NCBI GenBank assembly: GCA_964036665.1
Contig: OZ038527.1
Coordinates: 10,013,835-10,077,834, forward strand
DNA from: Gordius sp. MW1
Taxonomy: Eukaryota; Nematomorpha; Gordioida; Gordea; Gordiidae
Reading direction: 5' to 3'
DNA: 64,000 nt
Positions within the stretch are counted from its first letter, which is position 1; every line of letters begins with the position of its first letter. This document shows positions 34,140 through 45,997 of the stretch, in pieces. The notes under the pieces were generated by a model. The model saw only the letters and a program-made list of their open reading frames with translations, had not been told where the DNA came from and made no database searches. A program made the position numbers and the translations under genes.

Positions 34140-34859
34140 AGACAAAATCCTTAAGGAATGCTGGCGGTTTCCGACTACGTTGCGGGTATCTAGGTTCTTC
34201 TCTGGGCGTTCCTAACTGGTTTTGAATTTGTTGCCTTCTAGGTTCTTCTCTGGGCGTTCCTGACTGGTTTTGAATTTGTTCCCTTGTAGCACTTGTTCCC
34301 CGGTTTTGCATTTGTTCCCTTGAAGCACTTGTTCTTGCTTCCCTTTCTGATGATATCCTTTGCGGCCACCCGTTCTCTTGTCCCAGTGTGGTCCAATCCA
34401 TGATTTTCCGTTTTCTTACCTGATCCACGTGTCAGTGGTGTTTTCTTCCCTGTGTCCATACATCGTAGGACCGACTACCGTGCTTGGCTTTTATCGTGCC
34501 TTTTACCCATTTGCTTGGTCCTTACGTACCCAAACCAAGTCTCCTATGTTGAACATCCTCGGGTTCCCGGTCTCTAACCATTGTTGTGGTACGGTTTCCC
34601 TCAATACCTCCCATTCAGTTCGCATACGCCTTTTTAGCATCACCTCTGCTGGGCTTTTATTGATTGTGGGGTGTTTTGTCGATCTGTAGTTTTTCAAAAA
34701 TCTACTTAGCCCTACTTCCGACTTGTTTCTAATAATGGCTTCTTAAATTAATCGTACATATCTTTCTGCCAGACCGTTAGACGCAGGATGGTAAGGAGCT
34801 GTCCATCGCTGATTAATCCCTCTCATCTTCAAAAATTCTGTAATTCCTGTCCTTTGAAT
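34140..34859 (-). pseudogene. Gypsy integrase C-terminal part and tail
   Basis: Continues with TAPYHPASNGLAERYV (catalytic Glu), a stop soon after, then KNYRSTKHPTINKSPAEVML and FNIGDLVWVRKDQANG, and a tail with two near-identical GTPREEP repeats and PQRSRKPP. Spread over three frames. Confidence 0.82.
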
Positions 34860-35987
34860 TTACGGGCCGTTATCTGATATTAACCATGGCGGATTTCTAA
34901 ATCTAGCAAACGTTTCGGCAAGTTTTTTTATAATGGTGGTCGCTGTGGTGTCTTCTAATTTGAACAATTTTACCCATTTCGAGCTATTGTTTACCATCAC
35001 CAGGTATGACTTACCCTTGAGGGGACCCATGATATCGATATGTACTTGAACCCACGGTTTATGGCTAGGTTGACACTCTATCAACGGTGCGATCTTCGCC
35101 GCCGCGGCAGTGTAATTGCAATTCCGGCACCCTTTTGTTACGCTCAATAAGTCATCGTCGAGAATAGGCCACCATATATACTGCCCCGCCACTTCTTGCA
35201 TTCGCTTGATACCCACGTGGCCTCTATGTAATCTTTGGAGTACCGCTCCTCGTAACTTAGCCGGAATTAATATTCGTCGTCCTTTGTAAAATATTATGTT
35301 TTTGACTTCGTGTAACTTTGGCAGGTGTTTTTCGTAGGAGCATTTTAGACCATCCGTGACCATTGTGTTTTGTCTACCTCTCATCCACTCTTTTAACTGA
35401 CGTAGCCCGGGATCATCCAAGGTGTGTTGTCTTACTACGTCCAATGATATAACTGGATTTGTCGAGTCTTCTGGCATTTCCTCACTAACCTGATACGCGT
35501 TTTCGTTCGGTTTTCTGGACAAGAAATCTGCCGCGTTTTCGGATCCCTTGTTGTACACAGATTTGGTCGTGTAGCCTGATACCATGAGCGCCCACCTAGT
35601 TAGACGTGGTGACCATTGTTCCTTGCCCCTTTTGCTCTGATCAAAAATATAAACCAGGGGTCTATGATCCGTCATGATAGTAACGCTTCGTCCTTGTATA
35701 AATTCATTGAACTTTTTTAGACCATAAACCACTGCAAGGGCCTCTCGTTCGATCGTCGAATACCGGCTTTCGCTATCGTTTAATGCCCTTGAAGCATAGG
35801 CCACCACTCTCCAATTCTCCCCTGGTGCTCGTTGCTGTAAGATGGCCTCTAACCCTGTATCAGAGGCGTCTACGACCAGGCCAGTCTCCCAATCTCCATT
35901 AAAGTATGCCAGTACGGGGGCTTTAGTCAGCGCGGACTTGATGGCTTCAAATGCGCCTTGTTGTTCTCCACCCCAATGGTACAACAC
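34860..35987 (-). pseudogene. Gypsy RNase H and integrase
   Basis: RNase H with VVDASDTGL, STIEREALA and MTDHRPL (Asp, Glu, Asp), then the H2C2 finger HRGHVGIKRM...CRNC, and the integrase core with HIDIMGP and ISDNGP. A stop directly after ISDNGP cuts the integrase between its second Asp and its Glu. Confidence 0.9.
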
Positions 35988-36226
35988 GTTTTTTTTATTA
36001 GTTTCTGAATCGGGTGCACGATTTTGGCGTAGTCCTTAATAAACTTTGCAAAATATGCTGTTAACCCAAGGAACGATTTTATTTCATTTTTGTTAGTTAA
36101 ATTTTTCCACTGCTTGACCAGTTCGGCTTTATTGTCGTTGATTTTAATTTCCTTTTTACTTACGTATCCCAAAAATGTTACTCCCTTGGCCCACAAGATG
36201 CTCTTGGAAATGTTTGGCACGAAACC

Positions 36227-36646
36227 TCACTTTTGTAACGTTTCTAGTACTTTGAGTAATCGCTCGTTGTGGATTTCTTCTGCTCCCCCTGCGATTAGTA
36301 TATCATCGATGTATACCGCTACCCCCTCCATGCCTCCTAATATCTGATCCATTGTTTTTTGGAAAATCGCCGCGGCACAATTTAAGCCAAAAGGCATCCG
36401 GTTAACTTTAAATAAGCCCTTGTGGGTTGAGATAGTCAATCGTTGGCTCGTCTCTCGATCTAGTTCAAGCTGTAGGTACGCTTTCGTTAGGTCCAGCTTA
36501 GTAAAATAATACGCGTTATCGAGTTTATTTAACAAATCGTCGATTTTGGGTAAGGGGTACAACAAACTTTTTGCGTATTTGTTTATAGTAAACCGGTAAT
36601 CAATACATAATCGCAGAGTCCCATCGCTTTTTTTCACGGGTACCAC
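36227..36646 (-). pseudogene. Gypsy reverse transcriptase core
   Basis: Contains LRLCIDYRFTINKY, the Asp-containing FTKLDLTKAYLQ, RMPFGLNCAAAIFQ and the YIDDI polymerase box, all intact. It runs out at a stop near 36227 and the thumb/connection region continues in two further frames (35927-36220). Confidence 0.9.
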
Positions 36647-36655
36647 TGGACTGGT

Positions 36656-37205
36656 TCATCTTGAGAAATTGATCGGCTCTATTATCCCGTCTCTGACCCA
36701 TTTATCTAGCTCTTCTTCTACTTCTTTCTTCCACGCCATCGGCACCCTTCGTGCGGGGATAAATACAGGATCTATGCCCTCTTTTAACGGTACTTCCACC
36801 GTTATTCCCTTGACTGCTTTTGGGAATTCGTTTAGCTGGCCATCACATTGCTTCATCACGTGCCGGATCGCGGACTTGGTATCCTTCGGTTTTTTCACGT
36901 AATTGACCGCGAACCGTTGCTCCGCAGCTCTGGAGTTCCAACAAATTCGTCGCCATATTTCGGGCTCGAATTCTTGGATCCAATCGATCCCACACAATGG
37001 CGGCCCCGCTACGTCTGCTACCAATAACGACAGCTGTTTTCTCGTGTCCCCCATTCGGACATCGGCTTGCACCTTGGCTACGATCTTTATTTCCTTGTGG
37101 CCGTACGCGTGCACCGTCGGGACGGGCTCTTTGTTGCGTGGGATCTCCTTCGCCCATCTTCGCGCCGGTATTATCGATACCGTGGCGCCGGTATTGAGGA
37201 TGCAT
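36656..37205 (-). pseudogene. Gypsy protease and start of reverse transcriptase
   Basis: The retropepsin motif reads LNTGATVSIIPARRW: the catalytic Asp of DTGA is replaced by Asn. It is followed by GPPLCGIDWIQEF and the reverse-transcriptase entry block (RRVPMAWKKEVEEELDKW, DGIIEP). A frame change near 36650 separates this from the polymerase core. Confidence 0.82.
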
Positions 37206-37840
37206 TAGAATAATTCGTTATTAATATATTTATCTACTGTTAACACATCTAAGGCATGTTTTAACCTGGGATTTCGGACCGGCCCAGGCCACGCTTCTCG
37301 TCTCGCCACTACGCTCCACGCCTCCTCGGACCCGTCTTGCAAGGTGCTGAGTCCCCCATTTATCGTCTCGGCCGTTAACGCCAGCTCTCGTAGGCGGTCC
37401 CATTTGATGTCATATTCTGCCAACAGTCTCGCCTGTAAGCTTCTATCGCGCAATCCTATTATCAATTGGTCGACGATTCTGTTCTGCAATTCTTCGTTTC
37501 CGAAGTTGCAGCTGTTAGCTCCGGCCTTGAGTCTATTAGCGTACGCGTCTATCGTCTCTCCCTGGCCTTGTCGAACCTTTAAGAATTCGTACCTCTTTGC
37601 CCTCGCGCATGAACTCCTCTGGAATAATTTTCTTAACCGATTTTTAGCTTCTTCATATGTAATTCCTGTCAACTCTTGCGGTCTATAAGCCCCAAATATT
37701 GATTGGAATGCCTCCCCATCAAGGCTGGTTAATAATAGAGCTGCTTTTTGCTCATCTGTCTCCGTCTTATTGCTCCTAAGGAATAGCTCAAATTGTGTTA
37801 TGAAAGCGTCGATGCAAGCCGTTGTTTTATATTTCTGCAT
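37205..37840 (-). pseudogene. Gypsy gag (capsid-like)
   Basis: A 211-codon frame with the capsid signature of Gypsy gags: TSLDGEAFQSIFGAYRPQEL, then YEEAKNRLRKLF and a block resembling GETIDAYANRLKAGANSCNF. The usual CCHC knuckle is not visible in this frame; the end (VDKYINNELF) abuts the protease region in another frame, which implies a frame break. Confidence 0.85.
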
Positions 37841-37865
37841 CTCCGCGTAGGTTTCACGATGCCAC

Positions 37866-38052
37866 TGTCAGGACTGGGAACCTTTATTTAGTATAGATTT
37901 CGAAGCGATACAATAATAGAAAAGAAAAGTGAGTCAAATGTGTATATCAAACGCATATATAAGTTACAACCAATTAACGATAATTTGAATGACAACACAT
38001 CGGTAAATAACATGTCACCTGAGGCGCTTCGCACTCCAATTACCTCTCTACA
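37866..38052 (-). repeat. 5' LTR of the Gypsy element
   Basis: 187 bases, matches 33937-34123. Interrupts the hAT2 transposase frame at its right edge. Confidence 0.95.
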
Positions 38053-38578
38053 CATTAATTAACTCTTGGCCAAGCTTATAAAATCCTTCACTTTCTGTAG
38101 CATTTAAGGGTCGTAGATCTTTACATATAAAATATAACTCATTTTTTTGTAAAACTGCTTTTGATTTATCTGACATTTGTCTTTTAAACATATTATATAT
38201 TGTCTGATCAGAATGTTTTTTTGTATTTTTTATGACAAATTTATGTCTTAATAAACTGGCAGTACCTGTTTTACATTTATGTGACATCACGTTTTGGCAC
38301 CTTGTACATTTTACAAAATTTTGTAAGGTACCTTTATAAAAAATTGTTAAGAAATTATCCCATATCTTGCTTTTTCTGTTTTCTGGAGCTTTAAATTCAA
38401 TATCAATGTCTTTCCTTCTTATTTTAGTTAACATCCCTGATTTTGAAATCATGTCCATCTCAATTATTTCATTATTATTATTAACATTATTATCTCCTTC
38501 ACCACTGCTTTGTGTATGATTAGTATAAATAATGAAAATAAATGAAAATAAAACATATTTAAATTTATGTATTACCAT
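38048..38578 (-). pseudogene. hAT2 transposase, BED-finger N-terminal part
   Basis: A BED-type zinc finger reads VKCTRCQNVMSHKCKTGTAS followed by LLRHKF, after an IWDNFL hydrophobic lead. It continues through MFKRQMSDKSKAVLQKNEL and the LRPLNATESEGF motif typical of hAT transposases of the ZBED type. The frame is cut by the Gypsy LTR at 38052 and the protein continues on the far side of that element. Confidence 0.85.
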
Positions 38579-40054
38579 ATTTCCATTTATTTATTATTTT
38601 TCATTGGTTGTTGTATTTTGTTGGGTCTAATAGTACTCTAGATCTTTGAGTTTAATTGTTAATAAAGAAATAATTATTATATATTAATATAATATGATAA
38701 ATTCCACTCCTTCACTACTCATACATTACATTAAAGCATTTATTACAAATAATAAAAAGTAAAAACTTTCAATAACATTTATAAATACTAAATTTATAAT
38801 TTAATGCGAAGAATTACATTTTCATTGTAATATAATATATAATAATAAAATACTTGAAAGGAGATCACTATATACATGTAAATAAGCTTGTTGATAAATT
38901 TGATTTGAATTTGAACATATGAATTTTAAAAGAAAAAGCTAGCAAAAGTAAAAATAGGTTCACTCAGATGTTGTTTATAAGGTTCGGGTATAAGCGTCCG
39001 ACACTTTTGAGACCGGTTTTCACGCATATTCATACGCATGTAATATGTACAATTAAAACAAAATAAGTTATATCAAAATATATAATATCTATTTTATAAA
39101 TAAATACATATTATCAAATAAATAACTAAATATAACCCTAACCCTTGCCCATATATTACATTTTACATATATTACATATATTACATTTTGCGCAGAGTTA
39201 TTTTACCTCTCATTTTGATTGGGTTATCTTAGAAAGTGTCGGATGGATGCCTAAAAACCGTTTATAAAATGCGAAAAAATTTTTGTTTTCAAAAACTTAT
39301 CTTTTTTTTTAAAAAACTAAATTAAATTAAATAATATATATATTTTTTAAAATTATAAAAAACAATTTTAGAAATTAAAATTTCCGTGATTTATGGAAAT
39401 TTGTGTTCACGCCCACTCACGCAGAAAAATTTTGGAAAGGCCCGTCACGCCCAGTCACGCCTAATAATTTAAAATTTCTGCGTAATTTCACTGCCCGCGC
39501 CCTCCTCTAGGTGTTATATACTACTTGACTCGAAGGTATAAAGTTGTTAATTAATAACATTTATTACCTAGCTAAGGCTCAATATAAGAATAAAGTTAAA
39601 TAATATCATCATATTTTAACATAATAAATTTATTGAGATCTTATATAATAATGTTAAAATAATGACAGAGTAAACTTTTAAAAATATTATCATTATTTAT
39701 AACAAGTGATTATCACATTGCAAATACAATAAAATGGGCATTATTGTTTGAGATCTCACGTTAATTGCACATGTGTAATTTAAACAAAGTTAGTATAAAA
39801 TTTAAACAATCCTATTATAGTGTGACATCCCATTATATATATCAAAATATTTACTTTTTTTATTTATAATAGCTTTACTTTAAAGAGAATTTATTTTGTG
39901 AAGGTGAGATAAATAAATTAAAAATTATGAATCGTAAATATTGGGAAAACATTCCGCTATGGCTAATAAATTATATTTACAGATAGTTATGCCGATTTTC
40001 TATCGTATAAAAAAATTCGCGATTATCATGGGATATTAATGAGATTTGTTTCCC

Positions 40055-42490
40055 TATTTTTTTAAAAGTTGTAAGGCTTGGGGGCCAAAGGTTGTCGGGA
40101 TGGTTGTCACAATGGGACAAAAAATTATAGTAGTATTGTTAATTTCTGAGTATTTTAAAATTTTCAGAGCCTCGGCTGAAGACCATGCTATACTGAGTCC
40201 TTTTTCCCAAGCGCCTAAAGTTTGGCCATCGGGTCGTGGGTTGTCTTCACAGAGGCCTGTGGGTTCGAGAATAGAGGGGAAACCAGCTTTGGTGAAATAT
40301 GTATAAGTTTGTTAACCGCGGTATGTCAAAGGTACCGGGCTTTGTTGCGGTTACTGTGTAGGCCATGATGGCCATTCGACTTTACGGAATTATTGCAAAG
40401 TGAACAAGTGTGTTCAGCAACTAATTGCATCATAATCTTAGGCTCACTGTGAAGCGGAATTCGTTGTTGGATAAGAGTAGACCGAGGTTACGGCTTGGGA
40501 AAGCTTCGAGCCATTCGTGACCTGAACGTGAAGCTAAGCTCCTAAGCGCTGGAAGTTCCTCTGCCGAAACGCCATTAGTAAGAGACTTTAAGAGATACGG
40601 AGGCTATTGAGCCTAAGCCTAGCCCCCCCCCCCCCAGTTTTGCTGGAAGGCAAGCTTGTTGCCAGTGTGTGGAACCTAAGGTTAGGTTTGGTATTTTTTT
40701 TAAAGACTTAAGTTCTGCATCAAACTTGGACAAGGCCTCGTGATGTAAGAACACTGCAGAGGACCGGAAGCTGTGCATTAGTTTAGGGATTGAGTAGCAG
40801 TTTTTTACTAGAAAAAATGCTTGGTGGGCAGGAAGGTGTTTGAATAGGCTTTTCATGTCTGCTAGTCTGAGACTGTTTTCTTCTAACAATTTTAATATGG
40901 GAATAAAACCTCCAATTGGGGATCCGACCAGGGTCAAAAAGGAGGGGTCCATTAATTTGTAAGATAATTGGTCTTGATTGCTAATAAGAAGTGTATGGGA
41001 ACAAATTTCGGGTTTTAGCTTAATTTAGCGTTAATCTGATTTTTGTTGATTTGTTTTTCAGGTATCTCAAAGCGGCGAAAACATCTTCGGGGGCGCCTTG
41101 GATGGTACCATCGTCAAGGTACCAAATGTTTAAAGTCGAATTGAACTTTGTTGCAAGGCTATCAACTAAAGTTTTTATGCCTAGGGAAAACAGCGGCCTT
41201 AAGGGGTCGCCTTGTTGAATACTGTCACTTGAATTGATGATATGATTGTGAAACTGTAATATTGAAACTGGTGAGCATGCATCAAGAAATGCGGAGTATT
41301 CAGGGAAATGTTTGTATGATTCATTAAGGAAGTAAGAACGATAAATGGAGTTGAAAGCATTCTTGAAAACAATTTTAGCCATCACTGAGGGGGTTGGTGT
41401 GGTACGAGAAATTCTTACCGAGTGTGAAGCAATTTCGCATCCTCCTTTTACACCAAATCCGAGTTGTGTAGGAGCAAGGATTAGGAGCAAGGATTTCCAC
41501 AGCCTTACTTTTGATGCGTTTTATGATGAGTTTGGAACAGAGTCGTAAAACAGACCCCATTGCTATAGGTCGAATTCCGCCATCCGATTTTGAAAATGAT
41601 ACTAGAGTGGCGCCGAAGAAATGTGGGGCTACAATTTCGGAGATCTGGCCTTTCGTTATGATGTTAATGAGGGTAGTGAGAGAGCTCAAGAAAACTCCTG
41701 ATCGGTCTATTAAGGGATTTGATAGTTCTAGAAGGTGGGCTGGACGCAAGCCATTGAGCCCTGCGCCTGTCGAAGAGCGCTTAAAAGTGTTAATAGTAGC
41801 TAGGACTTCTGAAGTGGAAAAGTTCTGATGGGCTTGCTGGATTGGATTGGGTAAAGGCAGGTTTGGCCTTATAGGATGGTCATTCTAGGGTGTCTTTGTT
41901 GTCTGGGGATATTTTATTATCAGAGGAAGAGATGAGGATTGCACCTTGAATGTCGCAATTGTTGATTTTTGCGGAGACTATATTTGCCCTATGTTTAAGG
42001 CCCGCAAAAGTTTCCTCCTGAGTTTCAAAAGTTATTGGTTCACTAAATTTTTGTCCTTTTTAAGATTTGTTTTTACCCAACTTGTAAGAGATCCAGTATA
42101 TGATTTGGTGGTATTGATAGAACACGAGATGCAAAGTAAAAGAAATTTTGCCTATCTTCATCATTGTTTACATTTTTGGTGAGTTTCAAAATGGCCTCAG
42201 AAAGTGTCTGCGATACTGGTTATCTGGCACCGTTAGGTACTTTTTATTATTTTATTAAAGGGAAGGCTTCGAAAATTTGTTAATGTGATGTCTGAGGGGG
42301 TGTCTGACTTGGGGATGACTATCGGTTCCAAAATTTTAGGTTTAGAGGTTTCCCCTGGTTTTCCTGACCCTTTGCATCGTGCTTTATCAGATCCGTGCTT
42401 GTGAATAAGTCCTGATTGTGTAAGGAAGACGTTTCTAAGGCATATATGACAGGTTGTTATAAAGTTTGGTTTTTTAAATTTAGTCATGAT
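40055..42490 (-). pseudogene. LINE A: non-LTR element with C-terminal restriction-like endonuclease
   Basis: Minus strand, order seen: N-terminal zinc finger CHICLRNVFLTQSGLIHKHG (42233-42487), reverse transcriptase with FGATLVSFSKSDGGIRPI, GVKGGCEIASHS, IQQGDPLRPLF and an intact WYLDDGT box (41020-41750), a region with AHQAFFLVKNCYSIPKL (40575-40952), and near 40240 EPTGLCEDNPRPDG, the PD-type endonuclease motif. Several frame breaks, a 13-base poly-C run at 40622 among them. Belongs to the endonuclease-at-C-terminus group (R2/Utopia-like); exact clade not decided. Confidence 0.8.
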
Positions 42491-42781
42491 CTGAGTTCTA
42501 GGCAGGATTTAAAGGTTATTTTAAAATGGCATTTGATATTTGATGCGGTGGATTGAATATATACTATATTGGGTAACCGGAATTAATTGCACTGGCTAAT
42601 ATTAAATAATTTGAATAAATATATAGCCGCCATTAATCCATTTATTATTTTTCGCATAAAATAATTACGTACTAATAAAGCTTATGATCATATTTTTTAA
42701 TTTATTGGTAAATTGCAGAATTTTGCAAAAATTTCAATAAATTTGAATGCATCTGCCAAGCCTACATTTTGACGTAAAATG

Positions 42782-42994
42782 TTATGAGTCTAATGGGTAG
42801 AAAATTGTTGAGGTGTGCCATGAGCTTAGGCATATAAAGCTCCTGACAGATTCATGAGTTAATCTATTACGATGTTTTCGAATAGTCAGACACGGCTTCA
42901 AAAACAATCTTTTGGCAGGAACCGAGGTAGCCGGGGTGCCCAGAAAATCCCTAGTTATTGTTGCTAATTTGGGATAATTATTTTTGTTAATCAA
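42782..42994 (-). pseudogene. Outer hAT transposase C-terminus
   Basis: YPKLATITRDFLGTPATSVP followed by AKRLF, RKHRNRL and FICLSSW is the hAT dimerisation region. The usual Glu of the ER-F-S motif is Lys here. A related, more decayed copy lies at about 47340-47600 inside hAT3. Confidence 0.88.
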
Positions 42995-43432
42995 CTAATT
43001 TTTTAATTTATATAATTAATTAGTCATTTTGAAGAATATGTTTAATATATAATAACTGTTAAATGCTTAGATTTTTTGAAGCATCTAGGCCAGCTGAAAA
43101 AATGTTTTTGAGCAGTTTAATCCCTTATTAACTTGAGTAGGGTAAAGGTTATAGTAATCCTTATTATGGTAACGTTTAAAATGTCGTTGAAGACCAGGAA
43201 GTATTGCTATCAGTCATTTTTACTGCTTTAAAGCACTTTGACTTCCCCATTTGATTCATCCTAAGATACTGTGAAATGTTTAAGCAGCTTGCTCATGATG
43301 TTTGCGAAAATTTTTCTATTATATAATACACAACATCACTGCATGGGAAAAACTTATCAAATTTTCTTATCATATTTTGGCTCCATCTCAAACTAAAGAG
43401 TCTAATTTATCACAGAAAATTAAAAAGGATAT

Positions 43433-45900
43433 TTGAATTTTGATATAAATAATACCCTTGAGCCTTACAGACATTCAGAGAGAGAATTAAAGTTTTTTAC
43501 TCCAAAACAAACGGCAAATAGGATCTCAAGGAAAATTAATTTCTTTAACATCAAAGGGGCTATGAGACTTTTGGAGGATAATAATCCAATTGTAACCCCT
43601 AGTCAGGAGTCATATCAACAACTCTTAGCAAAACACCCCAAACATTACTCACAATATACCTTCCCCCTTACACCATCCAGCATAATTTTAAAGTCCTCAG
43701 ACATAAGTGAAGCTATCCATTCTTTTCCCATGGATTCTGCTGCAGGTTTGGATGGCATTAACCAATCTATCTTCAAGATCTCATAAAAGTTGAAAACATT
43801 AACTCTCCCGTTTTACTCACTGCCCTAACAAATTTTTGCAATCTAATCATTAATGGCAACATTCCCCAGGAAGTACAACAGATAGTCTTTGGGGGAAAGT
43901 GCTATCAAAAAACCAAACAAAACATAAAGACCGATCGCTATCGGCGGAGTTTTTAGAAGAATCATCTCTAAAATAATATGCAAAGCAATTAAACCAAATT
44001 TAACCCTATCCTTAATGCCTCACCAGGCTTGGGGGTCAAAGGAGGGTGTGAAATAGCAACACACGCCGCAAGATTGACCCTCAAAAATCTGTTACCCAAT
44101 GAGTCTTTTTTAAAATTAGATTTTTTAAACGCTTTTAATAACTTAAACAGAGATTCCTATGTTAAAACTTTTATCGAGACTTATCCTAAATATGCTAATT
44201 ATATCCTTTTAAGTTATGGGACACCCTTTACCTAAAATTCGGCATTATTTAATTGATTCAGCGGAGGGCATTCAACAGGGAGACCCCCTTGGCCCCCCCC
44301 CCCCTTATTTTGTATGGCCATCAAACCATTAATAGATGAAATCAACGAAAAATGCAATTTAAAATTAAACGTATGGTATTAGGCGATGCCACTCTATCAG
44401 GCACCACGGAAGAGCTAATCAAAGCTCTTAGCAGCATTAATGAATACTACATAAAACTTAACCTATCTTTAAGCGCGACAAAATGCGAAATTTATTCTGA
44501 CAGCACAACTGACATCCACCCGTCCTTTGCATCTTTTTTACGCCTTGAGAAGGACGAGGTTTTTTACTAGGTTCTACAATAGGCGGTCCTGAATGCTTAA
44601 GAAGTTATCTCGACGATAACCTTAAAAATTTAAAATGTAAAAAGGAATTTTTTAAGCTTATGCCCGCCCATCACGCATTTTACATTATGAAAAACTACTT
44701 TTATATAGCCAAAGTATTATTTTGCTTCCGATCCACAAGCGCATTTTTGCATACACATATTTTACATAATTTCGAAACCCACATAAAATCTGTCATCGAA
44801 TTCACCCTGAACTTATCATTCGATACTAACACCTGGCTACAAGCCACATTACCAACAAAATCTGAGGGTCTGAGAATTCGTTCGCCAAGCTCCTTATCCT
44901 TGGCCGCATTTATATCCTCCCACTTATCCTCAAAATCCATCGTCGCCAAACTAATCTCATACTCCCTCGATGAAACATTTATATAGGCCCTATCCCTTTG
45001 GAATTTAAATGTTCTACCAGAAAGCTCACCACCATAAACACCAAATCAAAAGGATTGGGATGCATGTTTGGTTTCGCGCTCCGTTGCGTATCTCCTTTCG
45101 AGCTGCGATACCAAACAACATTACAACCTTAGATCTTTGGTGTTTGATAAATCTGGACAAGAATGGCTAGAGGCTTTTCCTAGCAGGTTTTCCAATATGA
45201 TGTTAGAGGAATGCGAGCTATCCTACAATGTAGCACTACGCCTTGGAATAAAATACACCAAGGCATATGCCTGTAAAAATTGCAACCTGCCAGTGGATGA
45301 AGAAGCACGCCAAGCGTTACACTGCAGACTAAATAAATTTAGACACTTGCGACACTCTAAAATCGATTCTATTATCCAGTCAGCCCTTAGAAAGGCCCAT
45401 ATTCCCTCCATAGTTGAACCTTCAGATCCTGCCCTTGAAGGTCGAATGCGTCCTGACGGTTCCTCGTTAGTCCCATGGGAAAATGGTCTCTTTTTAAAGT
45501 GGGATTTTACATGCATAGACCTATTTGCCCCCTCTAATCTTAATTATGACCCCATGGCCCTCGCTGAAGAACGCAAGCTCCAAAAATACAAGGCCCTTAT
45601 GGACTCTAGTATTTTTATCCCAATAGTTTCCTCCTGTTCAGGATCCTATGGAAAAATGGCGCTGGCTTTATTCAAAGAAATAGGCAGGCGATCCCCTCCC
45701 TCCAAACATTCCCCCGCATTTTTATTGAAACAATCAATAGCTATCTTAATTGCAAAATTTAATTTCAAATCTTTTTTGGATTCCTGGCCTCTTCTAAAAG
45801 AGGAAAATGAAGACATATTACTCATATGATGTTTTTTTTTAAATATAATTATTATTGTATTTAATATTATGTTTAGATATATATCAATAAAATAACTTCA
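43433..45900 (+). pseudogene. LINE B: second copy of the LINE A family, opposite strand
   Basis: Order: FNIKGAMRLLEDN and AAGLDGINQSIFK (43433-43786), GVKGGCEIATHAARLTLKN with LKLDFLNAFNNL (44029-44235), a damaged polymerase box (44352-44400, where YLDD is lost by a frameshift and change), AHHAFYIMKNYFYIAKV (44660-44986) and a 253-codon frame (45068-45829) with ACKNCNLPVDEEARQALHC (CCHC-like) and GRMRPDGSSLVPW then WDFTCIDLF, the PD...D endonuclease core. Ends with an A-rich tail near 45905. Expression is ruled out by the breaks. Confidence 0.82.
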
Positions 45901-45997
45901 TCTTTAAAAAAAAAATTAATTGTTCATATACCCTAAGGGCCACTAATACTATGTTGTCCATTGAATAAGATTATACTACAAATTTGATCTTTGCGCG

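Larger units (their letters stand above)
33937..38052 (-). mobile_element. Gypsy LTR retrotransposon (4.1 kb) with 187-bp LTRs
   Basis: LTRs at 33937-34123 and 37866-38052 read TGTAGAG...CCTGACA on minus and differ at roughly eight positions by eye. The polypurine tract AAAAGGGGGGAAC precedes the 3' LTR, and a TGGCATCGTGAAACC primer-binding-site candidate follows the 5' LTR. Gag, protease, reverse transcriptase, RNase H and integrase are in the usual Ty3/Gypsy order. Stops and frame changes make it defective. I see no 4-5 bp target duplication (flanks CCAAC and CATTA). Confidence 0.95.
32305..39509 (-). mobile_element. hAT2 element, split by a Gypsy retrotransposon
   Basis: Ends TAGAGGTAGGCGCGGGC and the inverse GCCCGCGCCCTCCTCTA, with a perfect 8-bp duplication GGTGTTAT (32297-32304 and 39510-39517). 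Subterminal repeats of CACGCCCACTCACG at both ends are probable transposase-binding sites. About 3.1 kb without the Gypsy insert. Transposase pieces are on the minus strand on both sides of the insert. Confidence 0.93.

Noticed and set aside
35842-37688. Plus-strand frames opposite the Gypsy element
   Set aside because: Shadows of the gag and pol frames on the minus strand.
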